Notes: generated by a model from the letters alone, not told the origin. Counted from the first letter of the stretch, positions 17,566 to 26,959 are shown. The stretch is 64,000 nucleotides of DNA from Methylopila henanensis (GCF_042681025.1 NZ_JBHUER010000014.1:23824-87823); one strand, 5' to 3'. Translations and numbers: made by a program.

Positions 17566-19017
17566 ATGGACGGTCTTTCCGACCCAACTCTGCTGATCGA
17601 ACGCGCCTATGTGGGCGGCGCATGGACCGGCGAGCCCGAGGTCGAGGTCACAGACCCCGCCACCGGCGAGGTCGTCGGCAGGGTTCCCAATCTCGGCGCG
17701 GAGGCCGCGACCGCGGCGGTCGAGGCCGCCTCCCGCGCGTTCAAGCCCTGGGCGGCGAAGCTCGCCAAGGAGCGTTCGGCGATCCTGCGCCGCTGGTACG
17801 AGCTGATCGTCGCCAACCGCGACGATCTCGCGCTGATCATGACGCGCGAGCAGGGCAAGCCGCTCGCCGAGGCGAAGGGCGAGATCGACTACGCCGCCTC
17901 CTTCGTCGAGTTCTTCGCCGAGGAGGCGAAGCGCATCAACGGCGACACGCTGCCGAGCCACCGCGCCGACGCCCGCATTCTGGTGCTGCGTCAGCCGGCG
18001 GGCGTGGTCGCGGCGATCACGCCGTGGAACTTCCCTGCGGCCATGATCACCCGCAAATGCGCGCCGGCGCTCGCCGCAGGCTGCACCGTGGTGGTGAAGC
18101 CCGCGATGGAGACGCCGCTCACGGCCCTCGCGCTCGCTAAACTCGCGGAGCAGGCCGGGATTCCGGCCGGGGCGCTCAGCGTCGTCACCGGCGACGCCAA
18201 GCCGATCGGCGAGGTGTTCACGAGCCATCCGGCGGTGCGCGTCGTGTCCTTCACTGGATCGACCGAAGTCGGCAAGCTGCTGATGCGGCAGTCCGCTTCG
18301 ACCGTGAAGCGGGTCGCGCTGGAGCTCGGCGGCAACGCGCCCTTCATCGTGTTCGACGACGCCGATCTCGACGCGGCGGTCGAAGGCGCGATGGTCTCGA
18401 AGTACCGCAACATGGGCCAGACCTGCGTCTGCGCGAACCGCATCTACGTGCAGGCGGGCGTCTACGACGCCTTCGCCGAGAAGCTGGTGGCGGCGGTCGC
18501 GAAGCTGAAGGTCGGGCGCGGCGTCGAGGACGGCGTCACCCAGGGGCCGCTGATCACGCCGAAGGCGGTCGACAAGGTCGAGCGGCTGCTCGCCGACGCG
18601 ACCGCGAAGGGCGCGAAGGTCCTGACCGGCGGCGGCCGCCACGCGCTCGGCGGCACGTTCTTCGAGCCGACCGTCCTCGGCGGCGTCCGCCAGGACATGG
18701 CGATCGCCCGCGAGGAGGCCTTCGGCCCGGTCGCGCCGCTGTTCCGCTTCGAGACCGAGGCCGAGGTCATCGACTACGCCAACGCCACCGAATACGGCCT
18801 CGCCGCCTACTTCTATGCGCGCGACGTGGGGCGGATATTCCGGGTCGGCGAAGCCCTTGAATACGGCATGGTCGGCATCAACTCCGGTCTGATATCGACG
18901 GAGCTGGCGCCGTTCGGCGGAGTCAAGGAAAGCGGGCAGGGCCGCGAGGGCTCGCAGCGCGGCGTCGACGAGTTCGTGGACATCAAGTATCTGCTCGTGG
19001 CCGGCCTCGCCGGCTGA
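17566..19017 (+). CDS. gabD: NAD(P)-dependent succinate-semialdehyde dehydrogenase-type aldehyde dehydrogenase
   Basis: A 483-residue aldehyde dehydrogenase. Signatures: ITPWNFPAAMITRKCAPALAAG, the FTGSTEVGK nucleotide-loop region, catalytic Glu in ELGGNAPFIVFDDAD, and catalytic Cys in GQTCVCANRIYVQ. The CVCANR form and length are typical of GabD, which oxidises succinate semialdehyde to succinate. GTG 17557 is an alternative start; AGGAG lies 3 bases before the GTG and 12 before ATG 17566. It stands alone with no GABA aminotransferase nearby, so the physiological substrate is inferred. Confidence 0.86.
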   Translation: MDGLSDPTLLIERAYVGGAWTGEPEVEVTDPATGEVVGRVPNLGAEAATAAVEAASRAFKPWAAKLAKERSAILRRWYELIVANRDDLALIMTREQGKPLAEAKGEIDYAASFVEFFAEEAKRINGDTLPSHRADARILVLRQPAGVVAAITPWNFPAAMITRKCAPALAAGCTVVVKPAMETPLTALALAKLAEQAGIPAGALSVVTGDAKPIGEVFTSHPAVRVVSFTGSTEVGKLLMRQSASTVKRVALELGGNAPFIVFDDADLDAAVEGAMVSKYRNMGQTCVCANRIYVQAGVYDAFAEKLVAAVAKLKVGRGVEDGVTQGPLITPKAVDKVERLLADATAKGAKVLTGGGRHALGGTFFEPTVLGGVRQDMAIAREEAFGPVAPLFRFETEAEVIDYANATEYGLAAYFYARDVGRIFRVGEALEYGMVGINSGLISTELAPFGGVKESGQGREGSQRGVDEFVDIKYLLVAGLAG

Positions 19018-19069
19018 AAGGCCAACGCCTGCTTGCGGCCGCCCCGCCGGCCAGAAGGATTTCGACGTC

Positions 19070-19801
19070 GTGACCACCGAAGATTTCAAACGCGCCGCGG
19101 CGGAGGCCGCGCTCGCGCACGTCCAGCCCGGCATGAAGCTCGGGCTCGGCACCGGGTCCACCGCCGCCCTGTTCGTCGAGCTGCTCGGCGCGCGCGTCGC
19201 GGAGGGCCTCGATGTGGTCGGCGTGCCGACCTCCGAGGCCACCCGTGAGCTCGCCGAGCGCTTCGGCGTGCCGCTGACCACGCTGAAGGAGGAGCCGGAG
19301 CTCGACCTCACCGTGGACGGCGCCGACGAGGTCGATCCCGAGCTGCGCCTGATCAAGGGCGGCGGCGCGGCCCTGCTGCGCGAGAAGATCGTGGCCTTCG
19401 CCTCCAAGCGGATGATCGTGATCGCCGACGCCAAGAAGGTCGTTCAGACGCTCGGCGCCTTCCCGCTGCCGATCGAGGTCGTGCCGTTCGGCAAGGAGGC
19501 GACCCGCCGCGCCGTGGAGCGCGCCGCGGCCGAGCTCGGCCTGTCCGGCAAGGTGGAGCTTCGCCGCGCCGAGGACGCCTGCCCGATCGTGACCGACAGT
19601 GGGCACTCGATCCTCGACGGCCATTTCGGCCGCATCGACCGTCCGGAGGAACTGGCCGCCGCGCTGTCGGCGATCCCGGGCGTCGTCGAGCACGGACTTT
19701 TCATCGGCCTCGCCGACCTCGCGCTGATCGCGGGCGCCGACGGGGTCACCGCCATCGAGGCGAAGCCGGCCGGTACCGAAGCCCGCAGGAGAACCGCATG
19801 A
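19070..19801 (+). CDS. rpiA: Ribose-5-phosphate isomerase A
   Basis: A 243-residue enzyme interconverting ribose 5-phosphate and ribulose 5-phosphate in the pentose phosphate pathway. The family motifs are GLGTGSTAALF, LTVDGADEVDPE with the catalytic Asp residues, and KGGGAALLREKIVAF with the catalytic Glu. GTG 19070 is the start, with AGAAGGA upstream. The end overlaps the DUF2059 gene by 4 bases. Confidence 0.94.
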   Translation: MTTEDFKRAAAEAALAHVQPGMKLGLGTGSTAALFVELLGARVAEGLDVVGVPTSEATRELAERFGVPLTTLKEEPELDLTVDGADEVDPELRLIKGGGAALLREKIVAFASKRMIVIADAKKVVQTLGAFPLPIEVVPFGKEATRRAVERAAAELGLSGKVELRRAEDACPIVTDSGHSILDGHFGRIDRPEELAAALSAIPGVVEHGLFIGLADLALIAGADGVTAIEAKPAGTEARRRTA

Positions 19802-20304
19802 CGTTCCACGCCACCCTGCGCCGCGTCGGCGTCGCGGCCGCTTTCGCCTTCGCCGCGTCGACCGGCGCCGCCTTCGCGCAGGCCGACCAGGCCGCGAAGC
19901 TCAAGCTCGCCCACGACGTCATCGAGGTGTCCGGCGCCGCCAGCAGCTTCGACGGCATCATCCCGATCTTCCTCGACGAGGCGAAGCGCACCTTCGTGCG
20001 CACCCGGCCCGAGCTGTCGAAGGACTTCGACGAGGTGATCAAGGTGCTCGAGCCGGAGTTCGAGAAGCGCCGCGAGCAGCTGGTCAACGACGTCGCCGCC
20101 GTCTACGCCGAGCGTTTCACCGACGCGGAGCTCGCCGACATCAAGGCCTTCTACGAGACGGCCTCGGGCAAGAAGCTCGTGACCATCCTGCCGAGCGTGC
20201 TGCAGGCGTCCTACGAGAAGACCAACGCCTGGAGCCGCCAGATGAGCCAGGACGTGGTGACGCGCATGCGCGAGGAGATGCGCAAGAAGGGTCACGACAT
20301 CTGA
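19798..20304 (+). CDS. DUF2059 exported protein
   Basis: A 168-residue protein with a signal peptide (AAAFAFAASTGAAFA) and a DUF2059 body: YAERFTDAELADIKAFYETASGKKL is the family hallmark, and the rest is predicted alpha-helical. Likely periplasmic, function unknown. It is translationally coupled to rpiA, an adjacency that recurs in alphaproteobacteria as far as I recall. Confidence 0.85.
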   Translation: MTFHATLRRVGVAAAFAFAASTGAAFAQADQAAKLKLAHDVIEVSGAASSFDGIIPIFLDEAKRTFVRTRPELSKDFDEVIKVLEPEFEKRREQLVNDVAAVYAERFTDAELADIKAFYETASGKKLVTILPSVLQASYEKTNAWSRQMSQDVVTRMREEMRKKGHDI

Positions 20305-20332
20305 GCCTGGCGCCGTCGCGCGGCGATCGCGC

Positions 20333-21379
20333 TTAGGGCCGGCGCCTGAGCAGCGCCACGAACACGAGGCCTCCCACGATCCCGGTGACGACGCCGACCG
20401 GCATGTCGTCCGGCGCGATCACCGTGCGGGCGGCCATGTCGGCCAGCACCAGCGCGAGCGCGCCGATGAGCGCGCTCGCCGGCAGCACGAGCCGGTTGTC
20501 GCCGCCGAGCAGAAGCCGCGCCGCGTGGGGCGTCATCAGCCCGACGAAGCCGATCATGCCGGACACCGACACCATCACTCCGGTGACGAAGGCCCCGACC
20601 ACCATATGGGCGAGGCGCGCCCGCTCCACCTCGACGCCGAGCGTGGCGGCGGTCTCGTCGCCCATGGCGAGGGCGTTCAGGTCGCGCGCCTTCAGCAGGA
20701 ACCACGCCCCGCCCAGAACGAGCGCCAGCGCCGGAACCGGCGCGGTGGACCAGTCGCTCGCGCCGAAGCCGCCCAGCGTCCAGAACACGACGTTCGCCGC
20801 GGAGCGCTGATCCGCGAACAGGATCAGCATGTTGGCGCAGGCGGTCACCACGAAGGCCACCGCGACGCCGGTGAGGATCAGCCGGTCCGCCGTCCCGGCG
20901 CCGGTCGCGCGCGACACCGCGAGCACGGTCAGCGTCGCGCCCAGCGCGCCGAGAAAGGCGAACAGCGGCGTGGTGGCCGGGCCGAAGGCGTCGCCCACAT
21001 GTAGGATGGCGAGATTGGCGCCGAAGGCCGCGCCGGCGGCGACGCCCAGAAGGTGCGGATCGGCGAGCGGATTGCGGGTGGCGGACTGCATCGCCGCGCC
21101 CACCATGCCGAGCCCCGCGCCGACGATCGCCGCCAGAACGGCGCGCGGCGCGCGCAGCTCCCAGACGATCGCCGCGCGCCCCGGCGTCGAGGCGCTCGGG
21201 CCGCTAAGCCCGAAGCGCTCCAGCACGATGGCGACGATCTCGGCTCGCGGGATGCGCGCCGCGCCGAGCATGAGCGACGCCGCCATGGCGGCCGTGATCA
21301 ACAGCAGCCCGCAGGCCGCGATCGCCGCGAAACGGAGGGCCACGCCGATCCCGGCGGTCCGGCGGTCAGCGCGCGCCAT
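20333..21379 (-). CDS. BtuC/FecCD-type ABC transporter permease
   Basis: A 348-residue, roughly ten-helix FecCD-family permease. Signatures: RAVLAAIVGAGLGMVGAAMQSATRNPLADPHLLG near the N-terminus, the coupling region with FWTLGGFG, and the C-terminal GMIGFVGLMTPHAARLLLGGDNR and DxxART segments. It forms the inner-membrane channel for a siderophore or corrinoid. It overlaps the binding-protein gene and is the last gene of the four-gene operon headed by the cobalamin riboswitch, so a corrinoid or cobalt-related substrate is the best inference. Confidence 0.88.
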   Translation of the reverse strand: MARADRRTAGIGVALRFAAIAACGLLLITAAMAASLMLGAARIPRAEIVAIVLERFGLSGPSASTPGRAAIVWELRAPRAVLAAIVGAGLGMVGAAMQSATRNPLADPHLLGVAAGAAFGANLAILHVGDAFGPATTPLFAFLGALGATLTVLAVSRATGAGTADRLILTGVAVAFVVTACANMLILFADQRSAANVVFWTLGGFGASDWSTAPVPALALVLGGAWFLLKARDLNALAMGDETAATLGVEVERARLAHMVVGAFVTGVMVSVSGMIGFVGLMTPHAARLLLGGDNRLVLPASALIGALALVLADMAARTVIAPDDMPVGVVTGIVGGLVFVALLRRRP

Positions 21380-22313
21380 GCAGGAACTCCGCGATCTTCT
21401 CCACCGCCGTCACGTTGCGGGGGCCGGGCGTCAGCTCGTCGTAGCCGAGGATCAGCACCCGGTTCTCCTTCAGAGGGCGCAGATCGCGCAGGCCGGGGCG
21501 CGCGCGGATGTAGGCCATCTTCTGCGCGGCGCTGCCGCCGCCGTGGTCCAGCACGACGATGGCGTCCGGGTCGCGCTCGATCACGCTCTCCCAGCTTATG
21601 CGCGTCCAGTTGCCGGCGACGTCGTCGGCGATGTTGACGCCGCCGGCGGCCTCGATCAGCGCGGTCGGCATGGCGTGGCCGCCCGCGGTGCCCGCCGCCC
21701 GGCCGGCGCCGTCATACAGAAACACCCGCGGCCGGGACGGGGCGTCCGCCACCCGTGCGGCGACCGCCGCGACGCGGGCGCGATAGCCCGCGATTAGCGC
21801 CTCCGCCCGATCCTCCACGCCGAAGATGCGGCCGAGGTTGAGCAGGTCGCGGTAGAGGAAATCGAGTGTCGGCTTCTCGCGCCGCCCGATGCGGACGCAG
21901 CTTTCGGTGAGCTCGTAGACGGGGATCCCAAGCCGGCCAAGCGTCGTCGGCGTCACTTCGCCCCCGGCGCGCATGCCGTAGCTCCAGCCGGCGAAGTAGA
22001 AGTCGGCTCCGGCCTCCAGCAGCGCCTCGCGGGTGGGATACTGGCGCTGGATCTGGCGTAAGCGGGTCGCCTTGGGGAACAGCTCCGCCGAGGCCCGCAC
22101 CCGCTCGCGCGAGCCGATATATCCGATCATGCGGTCGGTGAAGTCGAGCGCCAGCATCATCTCGGTGAGGTTGGAATCGTAGGAGACGGCGCGTTGGGGC
22201 GGCCGGTCGTAGGTCGCCAGCCGGTCGCAGCTCCGCACCGTGACCGGATGCGCCGCCGCGGGCGCGGCCCAGAGCGCGAGCAGGACGGCGGCGGTCGTCC
22301 GGCGCCGGATCAC
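21366..22313 (-). CDS. BtuF/FecB-type periplasmic binding protein
   Basis: A 315-residue helical-backbone periplasmic binding protein with a signal peptide (RRRTTAAVLLALWAAPAAA). Two lobes are visible: RAVSYDSNLTEMMLALDFTDRMIGYIGS in the first, and ISWESVIERDPDAIVVLDHG in the second. The GTG start at 22313 overlaps the ATPase stop (GTGA). It delivers ligand from the outer-membrane receptor to the permease. Siderophore binding proteins look the same by eye; the upstream cobalamin riboswitch argues for a corrinoid or cobalt ligand. Confidence 0.85.
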   Translation of the reverse strand: MIRRRTTAAVLLALWAAPAAAHPVTVRSCDRLATYDRPPQRAVSYDSNLTEMMLALDFTDRMIGYIGSRERVRASAELFPKATRLRQIQRQYPTREALLEAGADFYFAGWSYGMRAGGEVTPTTLGRLGIPVYELTESCVRIGRREKPTLDFLYRDLLNLGRIFGVEDRAEALIAGYRARVAAVAARVADAPSRPRVFLYDGAGRAAGTAGGHAMPTALIEAAGGVNIADDVAGNWTRISWESVIERDPDAIVVLDHGGGSAAQKMAYIRARPGLRDLRPLKENRVLILGYDELTPGPRNVTAVEKIAEFLHGAR

Positions 22314-23092
22314 GCCTCGCCCTCCGGCAGGCTGTAGGCGAAGCGCAGCCCGCCGCGCCAGGGCGTGACCTCGGCCTCCACGCCGAAGCTGCGGCGGATC
22401 AGGTCTGGTTCGAGCGTCTCGCGCACCGGGCCGAAGGCGGCGGGGCGGCCCTTGTCCAGCACCAGCGCCGCGTCCGCCATGTCGGCCGCGAAGTCGAGAT
22501 CGTGCAGCGTGGCGACGATCGTGAGGTCGAGCCCCTTCAGAAGCCGGATCGCCTCCAGCCGGTGGCGGATGTCGAGATGGTTGGTGGGCTCGTCCAGCAC
22601 CAGCAGCCCGGGCTCCTGCGCCAGCGCGCGGGCGATCAGCGTCCGCTGTTTCTCGCCGCCGGAAAGCGTCGCGAAACGGCGGCTGGCGAGATGGGCGATC
22701 TCCATGCGCGCCATGGCCTCCGCCACCACCGCGGCCGAGGCGTCGCTGGCGAAGAGGCTGGCCGCATGGGGCGTGCGGCCGGCCTCCACCATCTCCCGCA
22801 CGGTGAAGGGAAAGTCCGGCGGCGTTTCCTGCAGCACGGCGGCCACCCGCCGCGCCGCCATGCGGGGGGCGAGCGACCAGAGATCGTCGCCGTCGAGCCA
22901 CACCGTTCCGGACCGCGGCCGGTTGACCCGGTAGAGGCAGCGCAGCAGCGAGGACTTGCCCGCGCCGTTCGCCCCGACCACCGCAAGGCGGCCGCCGGGC
23001 GCGAGCGCGAAGCTTACGCCCGAGACCACCGGCGGGCGGCCCGGAGGCCCCCACGCCAGATTCTCCACCTTCAGCCGGACAGGCGCGGCCAT
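22310..23092 (-). CDS. BtuD/FecE-type ABC transporter ATPase
   Basis: A 260-residue nucleotide-binding subunit. Walker A is VGANGAGKSSLLR, signature motif LSGGEKQRTLIARALAQEPG, Walker B LLVLDEPTNHLD, with the switch His in VATLHDLDFA. It powers import together with the FecCD permease. It starts 4 bases after the TonB receptor stop, consistent with one transcript running from the riboswitch. Confidence 0.9.
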   Translation of the reverse strand: MAAPVRLKVENLAWGPPGRPPVVSGVSFALAPGGRLAVVGANGAGKSSLLRCLYRVNRPRSGTVWLDGDDLWSLAPRMAARRVAAVLQETPPDFPFTVREMVEAGRTPHAASLFASDASAAVVAEAMARMEIAHLASRRFATLSGGEKQRTLIARALAQEPGLLVLDEPTNHLDIRHRLEAIRLLKGLDLTIVATLHDLDFAADMADAALVLDKGRPAAFGPVRETLEPDLIRRSFGVEAEVTPWRGGLRFAYSLPEGEA

Positions 23093-23096
23093 GGCG

Positions 23097-25310
23097 TCAG
23101 AACTTCAGATGCAGCGCGAGTTCGGCGGTGCGCGGCGCGCCGAAGTACCATTGATAGTCGCCGCCGGCGTAGGCGTAGGTCTTGTCGGTGAGGTTCTTCA
23201 CCCGGGCGTCGAGCGTGGCGTAGCCCGTCGGCTTCCACTGCAGCCCGGCGTTCACCAGCGCGTAAGCCGGCCGTTTGTAGTCGTTGCTGGCCGAGGTGTA
23301 GGTCCTGCCGACGTATTGCAGGCCGGCTTGCGCCTTCCAGTTCTCCGCGAAGCGCCAGGTGGCCCAGACGTTGGCGAGCTTTTCCGGCACGGCGTTCGGC
23401 GTGTTGCCCTTATAGCTCAAGCCGCCCGCTCCAAAGAATTCGTCGTAGCGCGCGTCGAGGATCGTGCCGTTGGCGTCGACCCGCCAACCGTGGCCAAGCT
23501 CCACGCCGACGGAGGCTTCCACGCCGCGCGAGGACTGCTTGCCGATCTGCTCGGCGGGCGTGCCCGCGAGCGCGCCCGGTCTCGGCGCGAGCAGGTCTTT
23601 CTTCTCGATGTAGAAGGCCGACAGCGTCCACTCGAAGCGGTCGTCCCACAGGCTCTGCTTTACGCCGGCTTCGACCTGCCGACCCTTGGAGAGCTTGAAA
23701 TCGGACTGCGCCGGCGTCAGCGACAGCAGCGAGTTCACCGGGTCGGCGGCTTCCGAATACTGGGCGTAGAAAGCAAGGTTCTTCACAGGCTCGTAGACCG
23801 CGCCGACGCGCCAGGAGATCGAGTCCAGCGTCGGGTTGGCCTTAAGGCCCGTGCGGAGATTGCGATAGTCGATCTCCGGGTGGTCGTAACGCAGGCCCGC
23901 CACCAGCGAGAGCTGGTCGGTGAGCTTCAGCCGGTCGTCGAACGAGAGCGAGTACTGGGTCGTGGTGGCGCGATATTCGCGGCCATAGGAGCTCGTGGAA
24001 CCGTACTCGCCCGGATCGAAGCCCTTCGGCGGCAGCGGCGGATTCACGGCCGGATCGCCATAGCCTCCATTGTTCAGGCGACTGAACCTGAACCGGTTGA
24101 CGTCGAAGCCGATCGTCGCCTCGTTCGCCATGCCGAACAACTCGCTGCGAACGGTGGCGTCGGCCCGCGCGCCAATCTGCTCCTGCTCTTGCTTGATGGC
24201 GATATAGTCGGAACGGTTGATCTGACCATCCGGAAACAGCGGGGAGGCTGACGCCGACCACCTGTAACTTTCCGCGTTGCGCCAGAACCGGTTGCTGACC
24301 ACGCTGTAGGCGGTCGCCCGCAGCGTCACCGTCTCGTTCGGCGTCCACTCCGCCTTGAGCTGGGTGATGTTGTCGTTGAAGCGGATGACGCCGTCGCGGA
24401 CGTTGTAGTTCTCGCCGATCCAGTCCTTCTCCACATTGCCGGCGCCCTTCAGCGGCGTGCCGAAATAGCGGCTCGGCTGGTTGTGGCCGCCGTCATGACT
24501 GAGCGTGACGGAGAGCTCGTCGGTCGGCCGCCAGTTCAGCGCGCCGGAGAAGGCGAGGTTCTTGTAGTCGCCCCGGTCCATCCAGCCGTCGCCGCGGCTG
24601 GCGGCCACGTCGAAGCTGTAGGCGAATTTCTCATTGATCGGTCCCGCGCTGCCGGCGGCGAGGCCGACCTGCCCGTCCGTGCCCACCACCGCGCGGGCCT
24701 CGTTGCGGCGCTCGTCGGTGAGCGGCTTCTTCGGGATGATGTTGATGGCGCCGCCGATGGCGCCCTCGCCGTAGAGCACCGAGGCCGGGCCGCGCAGCAC
24801 CTCGATCCGGTCCACCGTCCAGGTGTCGAACGGGAAGGTGACGGTCCCGTTGCCGGGGTAGAGCCGCACGCCGTCATAGAGCGTCGTGACCGAGTTCACG
24901 CCGGTGAAGCCACGCGACGAGTAGGCTCCGAAGCCGTTGCCGGGCGTGCCGATGAAGCTGAAGCCGGCGGCGTTCTGCGTCACGGCTTCGGCGATGGAGG
25001 ACTGGCCGCGGTCGCGGACCACGTCGCCGGAGACCACGTCGACGCTCGCGGGCGTCTCCAAGGGGGTGAGATCGAGGCGGCTGCCGGCGCCGGTCGACAC
25101 GGTGAGGTTCGGCCCGGGCGCGAGGCGTCGGGCTTCGCCGGAGACGTTGATCTCATCGAGCGCAACGACGCCTTCGGAAGCCTCCGCGAAGGCGGGGAGG
25201 GCGGCGCTCAGGACGAGAAGCGAGGCGCCCCCAAGCGCCGAGCTGAGCGTGCGGGAGGGCGAGGCGCGTCGGAACGCGGCCCCGGACGTCAGGGAAGGAA
25301 AGGTCGACAA
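23097..25310 (-). CDS. TonB-dependent outer-membrane receptor under a cobalamin riboswitch
   Basis: A 737-residue receptor: signal peptide (residues ~25-42), a TonB-box-like ALDEINVSG, a plug domain (SVDVVSGDVVRDRGQSSIAEAV, then IEVLRGPASVLYGEGAIGGAINI) and a long beta-barrel ending in LALHLKF with the terminal aromatic Phe. By sequence style it resembles siderophore receptors of the FhuA/FoxA type more than classical BtuB. Its leader holds a cobalamin riboswitch, so the cargo is probably a corrinoid or cobalt complex. Confidence 0.88.
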   Translation of the reverse strand: MSTFPSLTSGAAFRRASPSRTLSSALGGASLLVLSAALPAFAEASEGVVALDEINVSGEARRLAPGPNLTVSTGAGSRLDLTPLETPASVDVVSGDVVRDRGQSSIAEAVTQNAAGFSFIGTPGNGFGAYSSRGFTGVNSVTTLYDGVRLYPGNGTVTFPFDTWTVDRIEVLRGPASVLYGEGAIGGAINIIPKKPLTDERRNEARAVVGTDGQVGLAAGSAGPINEKFAYSFDVAASRGDGWMDRGDYKNLAFSGALNWRPTDELSVTLSHDGGHNQPSRYFGTPLKGAGNVEKDWIGENYNVRDGVIRFNDNITQLKAEWTPNETVTLRATAYSVVSNRFWRNAESYRWSASASPLFPDGQINRSDYIAIKQEQEQIGARADATVRSELFGMANEATIGFDVNRFRFSRLNNGGYGDPAVNPPLPPKGFDPGEYGSTSSYGREYRATTTQYSLSFDDRLKLTDQLSLVAGLRYDHPEIDYRNLRTGLKANPTLDSISWRVGAVYEPVKNLAFYAQYSEAADPVNSLLSLTPAQSDFKLSKGRQVEAGVKQSLWDDRFEWTLSAFYIEKKDLLAPRPGALAGTPAEQIGKQSSRGVEASVGVELGHGWRVDANGTILDARYDEFFGAGGLSYKGNTPNAVPEKLANVWATWRFAENWKAQAGLQYVGRTYTSASNDYKRPAYALVNAGLQWKPTGYATLDARVKNLTDKTYAYAGGDYQWYFGAPRTAELALHLKF

Positions 25311-25442
25311 TGCGAAGCTCCGGGCGACGGCAGTGGCTCGTCACCGCGAACGAAGCTTCCCGGAGCCGTGCAAAGACGCACGGAGCCGTTCCGCACCCAT
25401 CAGGACACCCCGCCCGATGTGCTCGCGTGTGACCACGGCTGA

Positions 25443-25625
25443 CGGCAGGTCTCCTGGCTCACGGGTCGTCGTCCTGTCGTCGCCTTCCCGGGTCCGGAAA
25501 ACCCAGTGGCTGAGATGACGATGGACTCGCCGCTTACAGTTGCGGGGGCAGCCGCGGATTCGAACGTCGAGACGTCCTCACCGCGTTCCCTTTTGATCCC
25601 CGAGGGGAACCGTCGCCGCCACGGT
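25443..25625 (-). promoter_or_regulatory. Cobalamin (B12) riboswitch
   Basis: On the minus strand the conserved core of the class is readable: the B12-box CTGCCCCCGCAACTGTAAG, then GCGAGTCC, AGCCACTGGG, CGGGAAGGCG, GACGACCCGTGAGCCAGGAG and closing ACCTGCCG. It lies about 130 bases upstream of the TonB receptor start. Known members shut off downstream expression when adenosylcobalamin is abundant. The 5' limit of the fold is approximate. Confidence 0.93.
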
Positions 25626-25687
25626 TACGACGCATTTCGGCGCGGCGCAATGCGGCCTTTCGGGCGCCTGCGACGGCGCCCGGGCCG

Positions 25688-26461
25688 TCACTTCTCGGCG
25701 AAGGCCTTCTCGATCACGAAATGGCCGGCCTCGCCGTGGTTGCCTTCCTCGTAGCCGCCGTCGACCAAGAGCTGGCGGGTGTCGCGGATCATGTCGGGCG
25801 AACCGCACAGCATGAAGCGGTCGTCGTCCCTGTTCATCGCCGGCAGGCCGATGTCCTCGAACAGCTTGCCCGACGCCATCAGGTCGGTGATGCGGCCGCG
25901 GTTGCGGAACGGCTCGCGGGTGACGGTCGGGTAGTAGATCAGGCCGGCGGAGATCATCTCGCCGAGCAGCTCGTCCTTGGGCAGGGTTTCGGTGATGGTC
26001 TCGCCGTAAGCGAGTTCGTTCACCTGCCGGCAGCCGTGGACGAGCACGACCTTCTCGAAGCGCTCATAGGCCTCCGGATCCTTGATGATCGACAGGAAGG
26101 GGGCGAGGCCGGTGCCGGTGCCGAGCAGATAGAGGTTCCGGCCCGGCAGCAGGTTGTCGAGCACGAGGGTGCCGGTTGGCTTGCGGCCGACGAGGATCGG
26201 ATCGCCCACTTTCAGGTGCTGCAGCCGCGAGGTCAGCGGCCCGTCCGGCACCTTGATCGAGAAGAACTCGAGCTCCTCGTCGTAGTTCGCCGAGACGACG
26301 GAATAGGCGCGCACCAGCGGCCGGCCCTCGACCTCGAGGCCGATCATCGTGAACTCGCCATTCCGGAACCGGAACGACGGATCGCGCGTGGTGCGGAACG
26401 AGAACAGCGTGTCCGTCCAGTGCCGGACATGGGTCACGCGCTCTTCGAGATATTTGCTCAT
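25688..26461 (-). CDS. fpr: Ferredoxin--NADP+ reductase
   Basis: A 257-residue bacterial-type FNR. FAD-binding RAYSVVSANYDEELEF (RxYS motif), the NADP site GTGTGLAPFLSI, and LCGSPDMIRDTRQLL; the C-terminus is VIEKAFAEK as in FprA/FPR of alphaproteobacteria. It exchanges electrons between NADPH and ferredoxin or flavodoxin in the cytosol. It lies downstream of a 7Fe ferredoxin gene, separated by a REP palindrome, and is a plausible electron source for the AprA-like enzyme further upstream. Confidence 0.92.
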   Translation of the reverse strand: MSKYLEERVTHVRHWTDTLFSFRTTRDPSFRFRNGEFTMIGLEVEGRPLVRAYSVVSANYDEELEFFSIKVPDGPLTSRLQHLKVGDPILVGRKPTGTLVLDNLLPGRNLYLLGTGTGLAPFLSIIKDPEAYERFEKVVLVHGCRQVNELAYGETITETLPKDELLGEMISAGLIYYPTVTREPFRNRGRITDLMASGKLFEDIGLPAMNRDDDRFMLCGSPDMIRDTRQLLVDGGYEEGNHGEAGHFVIEKAFAEK

Positions 26462-26506
26462 CGGCGGGAGGTCCTTCGGTCAGACGCTGCGTCGGCCGCT
26501 GGTTCC

Positions 26507-26602
26507 GCCGTCATGCCCGGCGCAGCCGGGTATCCACGACTTAAGACACGCTGCGGCTACGAGAAGAAAGTCGTGGATGCCCGCGAAGGCGGGCATGACG
26601 GC
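26507..26602. repeat. REP-like paired palindrome, copy 1
   Basis: Two inverted halves: GTCATGCCCGGC..AGCCGGGTATCCACGACTT and, after a ~20-base spacer, AAGTCGTGGATGCCCGC..GCGGGCATGAC. Each half is itself a short hairpin. It lies between fpr and the 7Fe ferredoxin. The same unit occurs at 30481, 32631 and 46056. Confidence 0.85.
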
Positions 26603-26620
26603 CGTGGATCGGCGTCGCAG

Positions 26621-26959
26621 TCACGCCGCCGCGGGGTCGGCGTGGCCGAAGGTCGACTCAAGCTTGCCGGCGCGGCCATCCCATTCGGGGGCGTCGGCGG
26701 GGGGATCGCTCTTCTCGGTCACGTTCGGCCACAGCGCGGCGTATTTCGCGTTGAACGCGACCCAGCCCTCGAGGTTCGGCTCGGTGTCGGCCTTGATCGC
26801 CTCGGCCGGGCATTCCGGCTCGCAGACGCCGCAGTCGATGCATTCGTCGGGCGAGATCACCAGCATGGTCTCGCCCATGTAGAAGCAGTCGACCGGGCAG
26901 ACCTCCACGCAGTCGGTGTACTTGCAGCGGATGCAGTTCTCCGTGACGACATAGGTCAT
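26621..26959 (-). CDS. fdxA: 7Fe ferredoxin (3Fe-4S/4Fe-4S), FdxA type
   Basis: A 112-residue ferredoxin. The first motif CIRCKYTDCVEVCPVDCFYMG has the spacing of 3Fe-4S plus the fourth 4Fe-4S ligand; the second is CIDCGVCEPECPAEAI. A long C-terminal extension (KYAALWPNVTEKSDPP) is typical of FdxA. A soluble electron carrier. It sits between an ABC ATPase gene and fpr in the same direction, so it may shuttle electrons between Fpr and the AprAB-like proteins; that link is inference. Confidence 0.93.
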   Translation of the reverse strand: MTYVVTENCIRCKYTDCVEVCPVDCFYMGETMLVISPDECIDCGVCEPECPAEAIKADTEPNLEGWVAFNAKYAALWPNVTEKSDPPADAPEWDGRAGKLESTFGHADPAAA

